A stretch of DNA of 64,000 nt. Source: Methanolobus chelungpuianus. GTDB lineage: Archaea > Halobacteriota > Methanosarcinia > Methanosarcinales > Methanosarcinaceae. Positions 51,307 through 60,871 of this stretch are shown piece after piece. The position numbers and the translations under genes are program-made. The notes beneath the pieces were generated by a model. It saw only the letters and a list, made by a program, of their open reading frames with translations, searched no databases and was not told the origin of the DNA. The first letter of the stretch is position 1. The number at the start of each line of letters is the position of its first letter. Where the stretch lies: NCBI RefSeq assembly GCF_024500045.1, contig NZ_JTEO01000004.1:744001-808000 (forward strand), written 5' to 3'.

Positions 51307-53025
51307 CTATTTCCCGGAGAAAGCAAGGTAATCCTTCAATGTTCCTGCAATATCCAGCTTCATACTATCCGTCCTTTTCAGGAACTCCTCCATATCTGAG
51401 AATGGTGCAAGATTTTTGATGGCCGCTGCCTGGTTCTTTCCAATCCCCGGTAATTCCCTGATGAGCGATACAGATGCTCTGTTGATATCGAGCGGGAAGG
51501 GTATTCCTGTGACAGACCTGTGTCCATGTCCTGTCACAAGTATGTCGATGAAGTTGCCCAGGGGCATATTGTCAGGAATGCCCACCAGCAGAGGATACGA
51601 TCCCAGCTGCCGTGCAAAGCATATATTCCCGTCATTCACCTCGCACAGTACATCCTTCAGGATCGTGCCTGCAGGTACGAGCTTCCTTAGCATGGGCAGG
51701 TCGATATCCTTGCGCACGTTTTCCTTATAGTTCAGGAAGAGCCTCTTGTTCTTTGCAACCAGTTCGTCATTACCATACATCCTGGTCCCGGGGAATGCCA
51801 TGACCTGCCGGATGTTAATCCTTCTGACGAGCAGGTCCGCATCAATCACCTTTTTCAGGAAATCATAGTTCAGTTGAAATGTCCTTTTAGTCTCACCTTT
51901 GATACCGTGCACGAAATTGAGCCCCGGCAGCAGTTCGGGCATTCCATTAACTCCTCTTTTCTTCCCTACCTCATTGATAAGTCTGATGGCCTCGAAAACC
52001 TCTTCCGGCATGGCCTTCAGGTCGTTGGCACGGATGACTGCAGGATCGGCGCTTTCCATGCCAAGGGCGGCAACGTCCCCGGGTGTATGGTACTGCACAA
52101 TGGTCCTGAATATCTCCCTGCACTGGTCAGGATATGCAGCTATCGTGCCGGGGTTTGCATTGTCCATATGCAGAAGCTTAAGTTCGGGGGCCACCCTGCG
52201 GATACCCTGATAGAGTGACAGCAGCACATCTGGATCCGGTTCAGGAATATCGCTACCAGTATCCTTTGCATGATAACTGAGGATATCCGGCTGGCGCCCG
52301 ATCCTGAAAAAGCGGGCACCCTGGCCGTACAGGCTCGCAACCTCCCCGATGACCTCCTCAACAGGCCTGTAGTCCGAGGGGCCGTAGAAAGGCTCCGTGC
52401 AGAAAGAACAGTGCACCTTGCGCCCGCACCCCCTGTATGTTTCAAGCTCACAGACCACCCTGGGATAATCAGGATGTTCTTTGATCACGAATGCCCCTCT
52501 TGTTCCCCACCTGCCAATTTCCTCCACGGTCCTGAAGCGATGGATGCAGTTCTCAGCATTTCTGATTGTGCTGCTGTCTTCAAGAAGATCAAAGACAAAA
52601 GCCTCAATATCCGCTTCCGAAATGTGTACATTCTCTGCCCGTATGCCCAGTGACCGGGCTGTTTTGCCACCCTCGTAACTGAACCCTAATCTGATGGGCC
52701 CCCCCAGGATCTTCAGTCCCGGAGCTGCGCTGAATATGCTCTCGATCTCTCCCGGGCTGATGGGTGTTGACCTGAGGTATTTTCCGGGAACTGTCATCCC
52801 GGCTATGATGATCACGATGTCTGCTCTTCTGATCAGTTCTGCGGCGCTGCGGGGATCTGCCCTGACGGAGTCGATTGTGAAGTACCTGATCCCCCTCTCT
52901 TCAAGTCTCCGTTCCCGGAGAGCTCCTGCTATATATCTGATATACGGGGAAATGTAGGGAGGAACCCCGAAGCATGCAGGCTCGTCCACATACCCGTCAA
53001 TGATCACTGCGTTGGTTATTGTCAT
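51307..53025 (-). CDS. Radical SAM protein (COG1031-type) with helix-hairpin-helix
   Basis: The 572-residue protein has an N-terminal B12-binding-like region (1-150: VIIIAGMTVPGKYLRSTPIS), a radical SAM core with the Cys motif GCGRKVHCSFCTEP (C200, C206, C209; spacing C-x5-C-x2-C instead of the usual C-x3-C-x2-C), and a C-terminal helix-hairpin-helix (about 515-545, INRASVSLIRELPGIGKNQAAAI), then a second one (FSDMEEFLKRTDS). The family is an uncharacterised Fe-S oxidoreductase group of archaea. The HhH suggests a nucleic-acid substrate. Monocistronic; no close partner. Confidence 0.9.
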   Translation of the reverse strand: MTITNAVIIDGYVDEPACFGVPPYISPYIRYIAGALRERRLEERGIRYFTIDSVRADPRSAAELIRRADIVIIIAGMTVPGKYLRSTPISPGEIESIFSAAPGLKILGGPIRLGFSYEGGKTARSLGIRAENVHISEADIEAFVFDLLEDSSTIRNAENCIHRFRTVEEIGRWGTRGAFVIKEHPDYPRVVCELETYRGCGRKVHCSFCTEPFYGPSDYRPVEEVIGEVASLYGQGARFFRIGRQPDILSYHAKDTGSDIPEPDPDVLLSLYQGIRRVAPELKLLHMDNANPGTIAAYPDQCREIFRTIVQYHTPGDVAALGMESADPAVIRANDLKAMPEEVFEAIRLINEVGKKRGVNGMPELLPGLNFVHGIKGETKRTFQLNYDFLKKVIDADLLVRRINIRQVMAFPGTRMYGNDELVAKNKRLFLNYKENVRKDIDLPMLRKLVPAGTILKDVLCEVNDGNICFARQLGSYPLLVGIPDNMPLGNFIDILVTGHGHRSVTGIPFPLDINRASVSLIRELPGIGKNQAAAIKNLAPFSDMEEFLKRTDSMKLDIAGTLKDYLAFSGK

Positions 53026-53508
53026 GTTTTCCCTGATGGCCGGATAGTTAAAAATATAGGCGATTATCTATATTTCTATGTATATCTTCTATAGGTTCTG
53101 CAATATCATTCTGCAGTATTATCCTGTCAAGACTTTATGCCGATTGTCCTTTGCTTTGATCATATTTAGATTATTAAGCCTTGCCCCGGCTTCTGTAGAT
53201 CCTGATAGTTAATTGGCCTTATCTATTGTTCACAGCCGGATAATGATGCATGTTGTCTTACTTTTCATGCTGTTGTGTGCATATGATATCATGTATGAAT
53301 GTTTCTTACTCAGCAGTTCATGCATAACTGTATGAGTTCTTCATATTCCTCTGCTTGCAAAGGGATTTTATGATATGTATGTTCCCTGCATCAACAGCCC
53401 ATATGTATCCTATGTGACACGGCAGGATGCGGGTGTGCACATACTTGTTATATATTCCCTTTCCTATTACTATAATATTTCAGATACCATGCAAAAAGAG
53501 GTTTTCCA
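53026..53508. promoter_or_regulatory. Promoter region radical SAM gene / ilvD
   Basis: No gene is seen in these 483 bp. GTTATATATTCC at 53446-53457 is the likely TATA box of ilvD, and GAGGTTTTCCA lies before its ATG. An A+T-rich segment near 53060 (TATCTATATTTCTATG) may serve the radical SAM gene. Confidence 0.5.
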
Positions 53509-55170
53509 ATGAGAAGTGACAAGACTAAGAAAGGATTCGAGCGTGCGCCAAACCGCTCACTTTTGAAAGCCACCGGACTGACCGATTCTGAAATGGAGAA
53601 ACCGTTCATAGCAGTGGTCAACTCCTGGAATGAGCTGATCCCGGGGCACATCCACCTTGATAAGGTTGCAGAAGCTGTGAAGGCAGGTATAAGAACTGCC
53701 GGAGGCGTTCCTTTCGAGTTCCACACCATTGGCATATGCGATGGGATAGCAATGGGCCATGAGGGGATGAAATACTCCCTGCCAAGCCGTGAGGCCATTG
53801 AGGATTCCATAGAGCTTGTCCTTCAGGGGCACCAGCTTGACGGCATGGTAATGATAACTGCGTGTGACAAGATAACTCCTGGTCACCTCATGGCGGCAGG
53901 CAATCTCAACATCCCTGCCATAGTGGTGACCGGCGGGCCCATGGCCCCCGGCTATGTTGATGACGGGTACAGGGACCTTATCTCGGTTTTCGAAGGCGTG
54001 GGCGAGTGCCAGGCATCCAAGCTTTCCGAGGAAAAGCTGAAACTGCTGGAGGACTGCTCATGCTCAGGCGCAGGTTCCTGCGCTGGCATGTACACTGCCA
54101 ATACCATGGCCTGCATGACGGAGGCCCTGGGCCTGAGCCTGCCCGGATGTGCCACCGCCCATGCTGTCGATGCGAAGAAGATCCGTATTGCAAAAGAATC
54201 CGGTGAGCGCATTGTCTCAATGGTGCATGAGAACCTCACTCCGAGGAAGCTGGTCACTCCTGAGTCCTTCGAGAATGCCATCATGGTCGACCTGGCAATA
54301 GGCGGCAGTACGAACACAACCCTTCACCTGCCCGCAGTTGCACATGCCTTCGGTCTTCAACTAACCCTGGATACTTTCGACAGACTGAGCAGGACTACGC
54401 CACATATAATCTCCCTCAAGCCCGGGGGCGTGCACTACATGCTTGACTTTGAGCGTGCAGGTGGCATACAGGCTATCATGCAGCGCCTGAGGTCAAAGCT
54501 GCACCTTGACCAGATGACAGTCAATGGCAAGACCGTTGGTGAGAACATCGATGAGCTCTGTATCGTGAACCCTAAGCTCCATGCGGAGGTCATAAGCACA
54601 CTTGAAGCACCTATCCATAAGGAGGGTGGTATTGCGGTACTGAAAGGCAGCCTTGCTCCTGATGGCGCGGTTGTCAAGCAGGCAGCTGTGAGTCCCAAGA
54701 TGCTAAAACACAGGGGTCCGGCCCGGGTGTTCAACAGTGAAGAGGACGCGATGCAGGCTATCCTTAAAGGTAATATCGTCTCAGGTGATGTTGTTGTCAT
54801 AAGGTACGAGGGTCCCAAGGGTGGTCCGGGAATGCGCGAGATGCTGTCCCCGACATCAGCCATAGCTGGCATGGGGCTTATCGAGTCTGTTGCGCTGGTG
54901 ACCGACGGCAGGTTCTCCGGAGGCACGAGAGGGCCATGTATAGGACATGTTTCCCCTGAGGCACAGGAAGGTGGCCCAATAGGCCTTGTACATGAAGGTG
55001 ACATCATAGAGATAGACATCCCGGAAAGAAAGCTTGACCTGAAAGTATCTCCTGAAGAGCTTGCCAGGAGAAAGGCAACATTCGTACCACTGGAAAAACC
55101 CGTTACCGGCTATCTCGCAAGGTACAGAAGGTTTGTAAGTTCCGCAAGCAAGGGTGCCATAATCGAATAA
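53509..55170 (+). CDS. ilvD: Dihydroxy-acid dehydratase
   Basis: The 553-residue enzyme has [17 protein letters not shown], the Cys sites [14 protein letters not shown] and [34 protein letters not shown] and the C-terminal [22 protein letters not shown]. It binds an iron-sulfur cluster and Mg2+ and dehydrates dihydroxy acids in valine and isoleucine synthesis. ATG 53509 follows GAGG at eight bases. A perfect 8-bp hairpin follows the stop. Gene is single. Confidence 0.97.
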   Translation: MRSDKTKKGFERAPNRSLLKATGLTDSEMEKPFIAVVNSWNELIPGHIHLDKVAEAVKAGIRTAGGVPFEFHTIGICDGIAMGHEGMKYSLPSREAIEDSIELVLQGHQLDGMVMITACDKITPGHLMAAGNLNIPAIVVTGGPMAPGYVDDGYRDLISVFEGVGECQASKLSEEKLKLLEDCSCSGAGSCAGMYTANTMACMTEALGLSLPGCATAHAVDAKKIRIAKESGERIVSMVHENLTPRKLVTPESFENAIMVDLAIGGSTNTTLHLPAVAHAFGLQLTLDTFDRLSRTTPHIISLKPGGVHYMLDFERAGGIQAIMQRLRSKLHLDQMTVNGKTVGENIDELCIVNPKLHAEVISTLEAPIHKEGGIAVLKGSLAPDGAVVKQAAVSPKMLKHRGPARVFNSEEDAMQAILKGNIVSGDVVVIRYEGPKGGPGMREMLSPTSAIAGMGLIESVALVTDGRFSGGTRGPCIGHVSPEAQEGGPIGLVHEGDIIEIDIPERKLDLKVSPEELARRKATFVPLEKPVTGYLARYRRFVSSASKGAIIE

Positions 55171-55173
55171 GCC

Positions 55174-55193
55174 GAAAGGACTGATGTCCTTTC
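55174..55193 (+). terminator. Hairpin after ilvD
   Basis: GAAAGGAC-TGAT-GTCCTTTC, three bases after the stop codon, followed by ACTTTCC. Confidence 0.55.
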
Positions 55194-55255
55194 ACTTTCC
55201 AGCACATATGCTGTCTGGAATAATTATTTTTAATTTGACCGGCTAAATTACTCTT

Positions 55256-55429
55256 ATGGAAAGAACAGGCTTATGCTCTATATGCGGCAGGCCGGCGCAG
55301 ATGCATACCTGCATGCTGTGCGGACGGTTGGTCTGTGCCCGATGTTATGACCACTCGCGCAATGAGTGCATCAGATGTATGACGGTGCCGGTGTCCTCCA
55401 GGGAATTCATGGAACGAACCTGCCTTTGA
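55256..55429 (+). CDS. Small zinc-finger (HIT/B-box-like) protein
   Basis: The 57-residue protein (MERTGLCSICGRPA...) has eight cysteines plus histidines spaced as two interleaved zinc sites: C7-x2-C10, C19-x2-C22, C27-x2-C30, and C38-x2-C41 with H33. The pattern matches zf-HIT/B-box type cross-brace fingers, which bind proteins. TATTTTTAATTTGACC lies about 30 bases before the ATG and no ribosome-binding site is seen, so it may be leaderless. It is too short for many gene finders. It ends three bases from the stop of the convergent 601-residue repeat protein. Confidence 0.82.
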   Translation: MERTGLCSICGRPAQMHTCMLCGRLVCARCYDHSRNECIRCMTVPVSSREFMERTCL

Positions 55430-55431
55430 GC

Positions 55432-57237
55432 TCACGGACGTACGAGATATTGCTCTCCGCTATCCGCATTTACCACAAGTACTCCTGCTGACACAAGTTC
55501 ACTTATCTTCGCCTCTATCTCATTGTCAGAGAACTGTTTTGATACGAGGCTCTTGATTATGCTTCTCTTGACCTTCGCACCGCGCGGCATATACATGAGT
55601 ATATTGCCCTCGAGCTTTCCGGGTTTTGCGTTCTTCCCGGAGGGCTGGTTAATGGGGCTGTCCACCACAGGCTGCCTTTGCTGCTGCTGGAAAGGTGGCA
55701 CTGCAGCAGGCTGGATCTGCTTAAAGGGAGGGACCTGTGCATTTGTCACTGTTTCAGGTATCGGAGGTGCAATGAAAGGCGGCATCTTCTCTGTTTTTGC
55801 CGGCCCGGGCATATCGTGCAGTCTGAATAAGGGCTGGCCTGCTCCAGTGGGATCAGCTGCCTGTCCTGGAATATTGAACGCAGGCATTGCCAGCATCATC
55901 TCTTCGGCGTCTTCTGGAAGCCCCGGTCGGCTTCCGGGTTTTTCCGTGATTAACTCCCTTCGTTCATTCGTGAAATTATCGCCAGGAGCTTCGAACTCCG
56001 GCATCACGAATCCTGTTTCAGGGCCCGGCATTGGCTGTGGATTGATTTCCGGGATGATGAAGCCTGTTACGCTTTCAGGGCTTGCATGTTGCTTGAACTG
56101 CGGCATTACCAGCTCTTGCTCCTTTGTCGGGTGCTGTCCGAACGCAGGCATCACCAAGGCATGTTCAGCCATCTTTTTCTCCTGCCGGTCAAATAAGGGC
56201 ATTTGTGGAACCTGTTCGTCTATCCCGTTAATATCATTGTTGAAGGAGGGAGTCGCCTGGCTATGTTCGCTGACAGGAACTACATGCTGGTTGGGATCAC
56301 GCATTACCAGATCATGATTATTTGCAGCCATGGGCTGTTGCCCGAAAGCTGGCGGTGCGGATGCACTTTTACCCAGGGGGATCACATGCAGATTAGAATC
56401 CGGTATGAATGGCACTGCCTCACTATCATGGGCCTTATGCAGCTCGGGATCCTGCACAATTGAACTTGGTCCGCTTTGCGGGGTCCCATGCCTGTCGGGC
56501 TGCGGTCTTGCCTGGGCCGGCTCACTAAGATCAGCGGGCTGCCGGTCTGGTTCAGGTGTCATGGCCGGCTGGCTTTGGGGCATGTTCTGTTCTTTCATAT
56601 CATTTGCCGGTGTATGTGATCCGGTTGAGTGATCGGCCTGCAGGTCGCATTCAAAGGCCTCCCGGACGATATAGCCAGCCGGAGTTTCGTGGGCCATATA
56701 GTCGGGAATTATGATGTTCTCACAGACAGAAGGCATTGGCTCCTGCCGGAGTTCCGGTGTTTCCACGGGCAAGTTTGTCGGTACCTGCACAGAAGAGTGC
56801 AAAGACGACCGTGTGTCCATTTCCACATGCAGGAGCTCAGGTGCAGTTACACGGGTGATCTCCGTTGTGCATTTTTCCGCATCCAGGGGAATTATTATGG
56901 GGCATGCGGCTTCGTTTGCAACCTGTGCGAGGGGCCTGTCCTTATAGGAGATCAGTGAACCCGATGCAAGGAGCTCTGCTGTTGATTCAGGGCCGGAGCA
57001 CGCAACTACTTTTCCATTTAGATGCTTCTCTATCTCGCCTAGTTTTAAGAATAGCTCGTCCACGCTTCCTTTAAGTACATTGATGTCCGGTACCCATGGT
57101 CCGGTTGTGGCATTCGGTGCATCTTCAAGCATCTCCAATTCTCTTTCCAGCAATTTTCTGATGAACAGGCTCTTATTGTCTATCCTGTCCAGTTTCTCGA
57201 AAAGCTCATCAGACATGCTAATGGTCAGGCGTTTCAT
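55432..57237 (-). CDS. Ribbon-helix-helix protein with [MV]PxF repeats and C-terminal winged-helix-like domain
   Basis: The 601-residue protein has three parts. Residues 1-40 (MKRLTISMSDELFEKLDRID, then NKSLFIRKLLERELEML) are a ribbon-helix-helix DNA-binding domain, with a coiled-coil-like segment to about 75. Residues about 150-540 are low-complexity and rich in P, Q, M and H, with a recurring short motif [MVQI]-P-x-F: MPLF 346, MPAF 363, MPQF 378, MPEF 412, MPAF 451, QPLF 468, MPPF 485, VPPF 502, VPPF 513, with APPAF 295 and TPSF 329 as weaker copies. Residues 541-601 (EGNILMYMPRGAKVKRSIIKSLVSKQFSDNEIEAKISELVSAGVLVVN) look like a small winged helix. I know no family with this layout. GGGAG precedes the ATG. 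Function is probably gene regulation or nucleoid organisation. Confidence 0.85.
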   Translation of the reverse strand: MKRLTISMSDELFEKLDRIDNKSLFIRKLLERELEMLEDAPNATTGPWVPDINVLKGSVDELFLKLGEIEKHLNGKVVACSGPESTAELLASGSLISYKDRPLAQVANEAACPIIIPLDAEKCTTEITRVTAPELLHVEMDTRSSLHSSVQVPTNLPVETPELRQEPMPSVCENIIIPDYMAHETPAGYIVREAFECDLQADHSTGSHTPANDMKEQNMPQSQPAMTPEPDRQPADLSEPAQARPQPDRHGTPQSGPSSIVQDPELHKAHDSEAVPFIPDSNLHVIPLGKSASAPPAFGQQPMAANNHDLVMRDPNQHVVPVSEHSQATPSFNNDINGIDEQVPQMPLFDRQEKKMAEHALVMPAFGQHPTKEQELVMPQFKQHASPESVTGFIIPEINPQPMPGPETGFVMPEFEAPGDNFTNERRELITEKPGSRPGLPEDAEEMMLAMPAFNIPGQAADPTGAGQPLFRLHDMPGPAKTEKMPPFIAPPIPETVTNAQVPPFKQIQPAAVPPFQQQQRQPVVDSPINQPSGKNAKPGKLEGNILMYMPRGAKVKRSIIKSLVSKQFSDNEIEAKISELVSAGVLVVNADSGEQYLVRP

Positions 57238-57439
57238 TGCAATCTCCCGGTGTGTTACGTATATGTGGAATCATATCTTTGTATGCAAACATCATACATA
57301 TATAGGTAACGAAAATATATTTTAGAAGAATCGGAGAATGTAACATTTGCTGTATGTTGTATATTTAAAAATGAGAATAATAGAAAATGTCTATTTAAAT
57401 ATAGATAACTGCATGCTTGTCCGGATGATCGGGCCTGCA

Positions 57440-58213
57440 TCACATTTTCTTCTTGCAGTCCGGGCATGCTCTTCCCCGGGTAGTCTGGATAAAGGAATGC
57501 TTTGGCGTGATACACCTGCACAGGGGACAGAGTTCGTTCGTCCTGAATATTTTCTCCACTGCCTGCAGGTCTGCCTCATAGATGTGCGTGTCCCAGCCGG
57601 TGGCGATAAGGGAACTTATCTCATAGGGAAGGTTCTGCTCCCTGAACACTTTCTTGAAGCCCTCCACTATTGCCGGTATATTTGCGGGGAAACCTCCGAA
57701 GGCGTCCCAGGAACGGTACAGGATATATAACCTGACCTGCTTTTCATCGAGCAGCTCCACCTTATAGGCTATCCAGCAGGGCTGGTCCTCGAACTTGGGA
57801 ATATGGACCTCATTTTCCCAGAGCACTCCCACATGCCTCCTGGAACCCGGGCGCATGTTGGCAACGTTTGTGTTCAGGGTATCATAAGCTGCCTTCCCAT
57901 ACCTGAAAAGTTGCTTTGCATAGCAGTAATCGAACTTCCTCTTGTCGTCCTCAGGAAGTGAGATATACCAGTCAGCATACTCCTCAGTCAGTTCTTCCTT
58001 GTACTTGGTGATAAGATTCTCGCCGAAAGGAACTGCCTGATTCACCTGGTTGTTGTTCACGTCCTCTATGTATATGGTTGCATGGACCCTTTTCGTAGTG
58101 GATTTGTAATCCGGTTTGTGTAGCTCTCCTTTCTGATATATCTCGTATATGAGTTGCGACCATGCGGAAGAAATGCTTTTTGCCTTTATCAGTACAGCTT
58201 CCATTTTCATCAT
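57440..58213 (-). CDS. Thymidylate synthase-like protein with C-terminal zinc ribbon
   Basis: The 257-residue protein keeps the landmarks of ThyA: RPGSRRHVGVLW, the catalytic Cys in EDQPCWIAYKVEL (C146, where ThyA has P-C-H), LYILYRSWDAFGGFPANI (phosphate R167 and D170, N178 as in R-S-x-D-x-x-x-G-x-P-x-N-I) and TGWDTHIYEADL (H-x-Y of the dUMP site). The P-C-H histidine is W here. A zinc ribbon follows (CPLCRCITPKHS ... ACPDCKKK, residues 229-253), absent from usual ThyA. It may methylate or hydroxymethylate a pyrimidine nucleotide with a tetrahydrosarcinapterin C1 donor. Starts at 58213 and 58204 are both possible. It is 203 bp upstream of the repeat protein. Confidence 0.8.
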   Translation of the reverse strand: MMKMEAVLIKAKSISSAWSQLIYEIYQKGELHKPDYKSTTKRVHATIYIEDVNNNQVNQAVPFGENLITKYKEELTEEYADWYISLPEDDKRKFDYCYAKQLFRYGKAAYDTLNTNVANMRPGSRRHVGVLWENEVHIPKFEDQPCWIAYKVELLDEKQVRLYILYRSWDAFGGFPANIPAIVEGFKKVFREQNLPYEISSLIATGWDTHIYEADLQAVEKIFRTNELCPLCRCITPKHSFIQTTRGRACPDCKKKM

Positions 58214-58352
58214 TCCATGTATGCGGGCTTGCCTTGCGGTGAAGAACCTGAATTGACTCTGAAATGTGGTTCCCTAATCACAAGGCATTCAGGGTTAATA
58301 TAATTATCACTGTGGCAAAGAGAGTGCACGCTCAGTTCTGCTTTACAGCTGT

Positions 58353-59186
58353 CTAATTCCTGCCCACGAGCGCACTGGCAAGCATTATGGCCTTTGTGTA
58401 GTGTCCTCCTACCCTGGAAGTATCCACGAACACATGCCTGTCCATGAGAACGGGCGCTCCCATGCCATCTCCGCCTCCGAGGAAGACCAGTGTCCTGAAT
58501 ATGAGGTTACCGGATATGCCGTCCGGCGCAAGGATGAAATTCGCCTCCTTTATGGCGTCCTCGATAAGTATGGTGTAGTGCTTTGCACTGATACCTTCTT
58601 CCCTTATCCTGTTCACGATGAAATCGCCCTCTGCAAGGGTTTGGTCTACACGGGGATCTCTTCCGAGGTCGCCCATCCTGCCACCGGAAAGTACGCCCAC
58701 CACCGGCTCGATCCCGAACCTGCGTATATGCTCGACCCCTAGACGGATAAATGCTATCTTGTCCGCCAGGTCGTTCCCTTCATCTATTCCTACGGGTGCT
58801 ATGAAGAAAGGTTTTCCTTCGCTAGTCTTGAGCAGTGCTATACGATGGAGCTTATCCTGATCGAGTATCCTTTTGAGATGGGAGAGGGTGCCGGAAGCTT
58901 TTGCAGTGCCTCTTACCGCAGCATCAACGTATCCGGACTTCAAAAGGTCTCCAAGCACTATCTCCGGCTCGTTGGTGCCGACGATCTCGAGGTCCGTGCC
59001 AATTGATTCGATCTCTCTCTTGTCCCCTACGAGGACCACATGGGCATATCCTGCATCATGGGCGTCCTTTGCGCTCTTCAGCATTTTTGAGGTGGGGTCT
59101 CTGACGCCTATGGCAACCCGTGCTCTGTTCTGCAGAGCCCTTTGCTCTATGACTCCCAGCAGGTCTCCTGTTTTTTCCGGTCCCAT
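58353..59186 (-). CDS. mtxX: Methanogenesis marker protein Mmp4/MtxX
   Basis: The 277-residue protein has phosphate acetyltransferase-like sequence (RVAIGVRDPTSKMLKSAKDAHDAGYAHVVLVGDKREIESIG) and the typical tail DGISGNLIFRTLVFLGGGDGMGAPVLMDRHVFVDTSRVGG. MtxX is encoded in all methanogens and is named for a putative role in methyltransferase activation, with no proven biochemical role. ATG 59186 follows TAGGTATTTAGAC; an in-frame start at 59276 would overlap the divergent rfcL promoter. It is head to head with rfcL. Confidence 0.93.
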   Translation of the reverse strand: MGPEKTGDLLGVIEQRALQNRARVAIGVRDPTSKMLKSAKDAHDAGYAHVVLVGDKREIESIGTDLEIVGTNEPEIVLGDLLKSGYVDAAVRGTAKASGTLSHLKRILDQDKLHRIALLKTSEGKPFFIAPVGIDEGNDLADKIAFIRLGVEHIRRFGIEPVVGVLSGGRMGDLGRDPRVDQTLAEGDFIVNRIREEGISAKHYTILIEDAIKEANFILAPDGISGNLIFRTLVFLGGGDGMGAPVLMDRHVFVDTSRVGGHYTKAIMLASALVGRN

Positions 59187-59278
59187 GTCTAAATACCTAC
59201 CATTAGTGATATCAATCAGAACAGACAAAGATGTGCAAACCTTAATTAGTTTTCCCGGATATCCGGTGATGATCATCT

Positions 59279-60871
59279 ATGACTGTGCAGATGGAATGGG
59301 CAGAAAAATACAGGCCAGGAACACTCTCTGACGTGGTGGGCCATAAGAAACCGATCGAAGACTTGCGTAAGTGGGGTGACAGCTGGGTACATGGTACTCC
59401 TGAAGTAAAGGCTGTTATCCTTCACGGCCAGGCAGGCATCGGTAAGACTTCGTCAGCTCATGCCATGGCTGCGGATTACGGCTGGGAGGTCATAGAGCTT
59501 AACGCCAGTGACCAGAGGACCGCAGGGGTGATCGAGAAGGTCGCAGGCTCGGCATCTCAGATGCGCACACTGACCGGTATGTCGGGAAGAAGACTCATCA
59601 TCCTTGACGAAGCTGACAACCTGCACGGCACCAGTGACAGCGGAGGAGCACGCGCGATCATCGATGTGATAAAGAACACCAGCCAGCCTATCATACTCAT
59701 AGCCAATGACATCTACGGGATATCCTCTACCCTGCGCGCACTCTGTCTTGAGATTAAGTTCCCGGCCATCCAGGCGCGTTCCATGATCCCTGCGCTCAGG
59801 GAGATAGCAAAAGCCGAAGGGCTCGTGTGCGGAGTAGGTATGCTGGAGAAGATCGCTGAGAATGCAGATGGTGATTTCAGGAGTGCTGTCAACGACCTGC
59901 AGGCAGTGTCCATGGGTCGCACTGAGATCCGTCTTGAGGATATTTCCACCGCTGAGCGCGATAACAAGGAATCTGTCTTCAGGGTGGTGGGAAAGATCTT
60001 CAGAGGCAAGAGCGTCAAGTCTGCTCTGGAAGCCAGTTACACCCTGGATGAGACCCCTGAGGATCTCATCCAGTGGATAGACGAGAACCTGCCGCAGCAA
60101 TATAAGGACAAGGATGAGGAAAAGATCACTCCTGATATTGTGGAGGCCTATGGATATCTATCCCGGGCTGACCGTTTCCTTGGGCGTGTGCGCAGGCGGC
60201 AGAACTACAGGATGTGGCGCTACGCCAGCATGCTTATGACCGGCGGGACCGTGGTATCCAAGTCCCGGCTAAGGGGTGGCGGCTTTGAGAAATATCAGCC
60301 TCCTTCCCTGTGGAGGAGAATGGGGCAGATCCGTTCCAGGCGTAACATGAGGGACAACATCGCCTCCAAGATCGGGGCACACAGCCATGAGTCCATGCGC
60401 TATTCCCGTACCGAGCTTGCATTCGTCTATTCCCGCCTGCTGGAAGACGATGATTATGCAGCTCAGGTTGTTGCAATTCTTGATCTTGATCCGGATGAGC
60501 TCGTGCAGCTTACGGGTAACAAGAAGCTGACAAAGAGATTGCAGGAGGTCTATGACCGCTCCCGCAGCCTGCGCCCTGAGTCAGATGAAGGTCCTGCCTT
60601 TTTCACTCCTCCTGCTGAAAAGGCCAGAATATCCAAAAAAGGGCCTGATCAGTTAAGCCTTGATTCCCTGATGAGTGTAAAGCCTGCTGTGAAAGAGCCT
60701 GTTTCTCCGAATGAGGACAGTTCAGGATATGATCCGGACCTCAGTTCGGTTTCTGATACCGGTGCAGCCCCCGCTTGTGACTCTAACTCCGGCACTGCTT
60801 CAGGATCCGGTGTCAATTCCAGCAGGAAATCTGTCCAGAGGAAGCCTCAAAAAACGCTTTTTGATTTCTAG
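59279..60871 (+). CDS. rfcL: Replication factor C large subunit
   Basis: The 530-residue clamp-loader subunit has WAEKYRPGTLSDVVGHKKPIEDL, Walker A HGQAGIGKTSS, Walker B LIILDEADNLHG, and a C-terminal PIP box QKTLFDF at the very end, for PCNA binding. The region 440-520 is a disordered linker rich in S, P and G. It loads PCNA together with RfcS. The start could be ATG 59279 or 59291 (MEWAEKYRP). The divergent mtxX gene starts 92 bp away. Confidence 0.96.
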   Translation: MTVQMEWAEKYRPGTLSDVVGHKKPIEDLRKWGDSWVHGTPEVKAVILHGQAGIGKTSSAHAMAADYGWEVIELNASDQRTAGVIEKVAGSASQMRTLTGMSGRRLIILDEADNLHGTSDSGGARAIIDVIKNTSQPIILIANDIYGISSTLRALCLEIKFPAIQARSMIPALREIAKAEGLVCGVGMLEKIAENADGDFRSAVNDLQAVSMGRTEIRLEDISTAERDNKESVFRVVGKIFRGKSVKSALEASYTLDETPEDLIQWIDENLPQQYKDKDEEKITPDIVEAYGYLSRADRFLGRVRRRQNYRMWRYASMLMTGGTVVSKSRLRGGGFEKYQPPSLWRRMGQIRSRRNMRDNIASKIGAHSHESMRYSRTELAFVYSRLLEDDDYAAQVVAILDLDPDELVQLTGNKKLTKRLQEVYDRSRSLRPESDEGPAFFTPPAEKARISKKGPDQLSLDSLMSVKPAVKEPVSPNEDSSGYDPDLSSVSDTGAAPACDSNSGTASGSGVNSSRKSVQRKPQKTLFDF

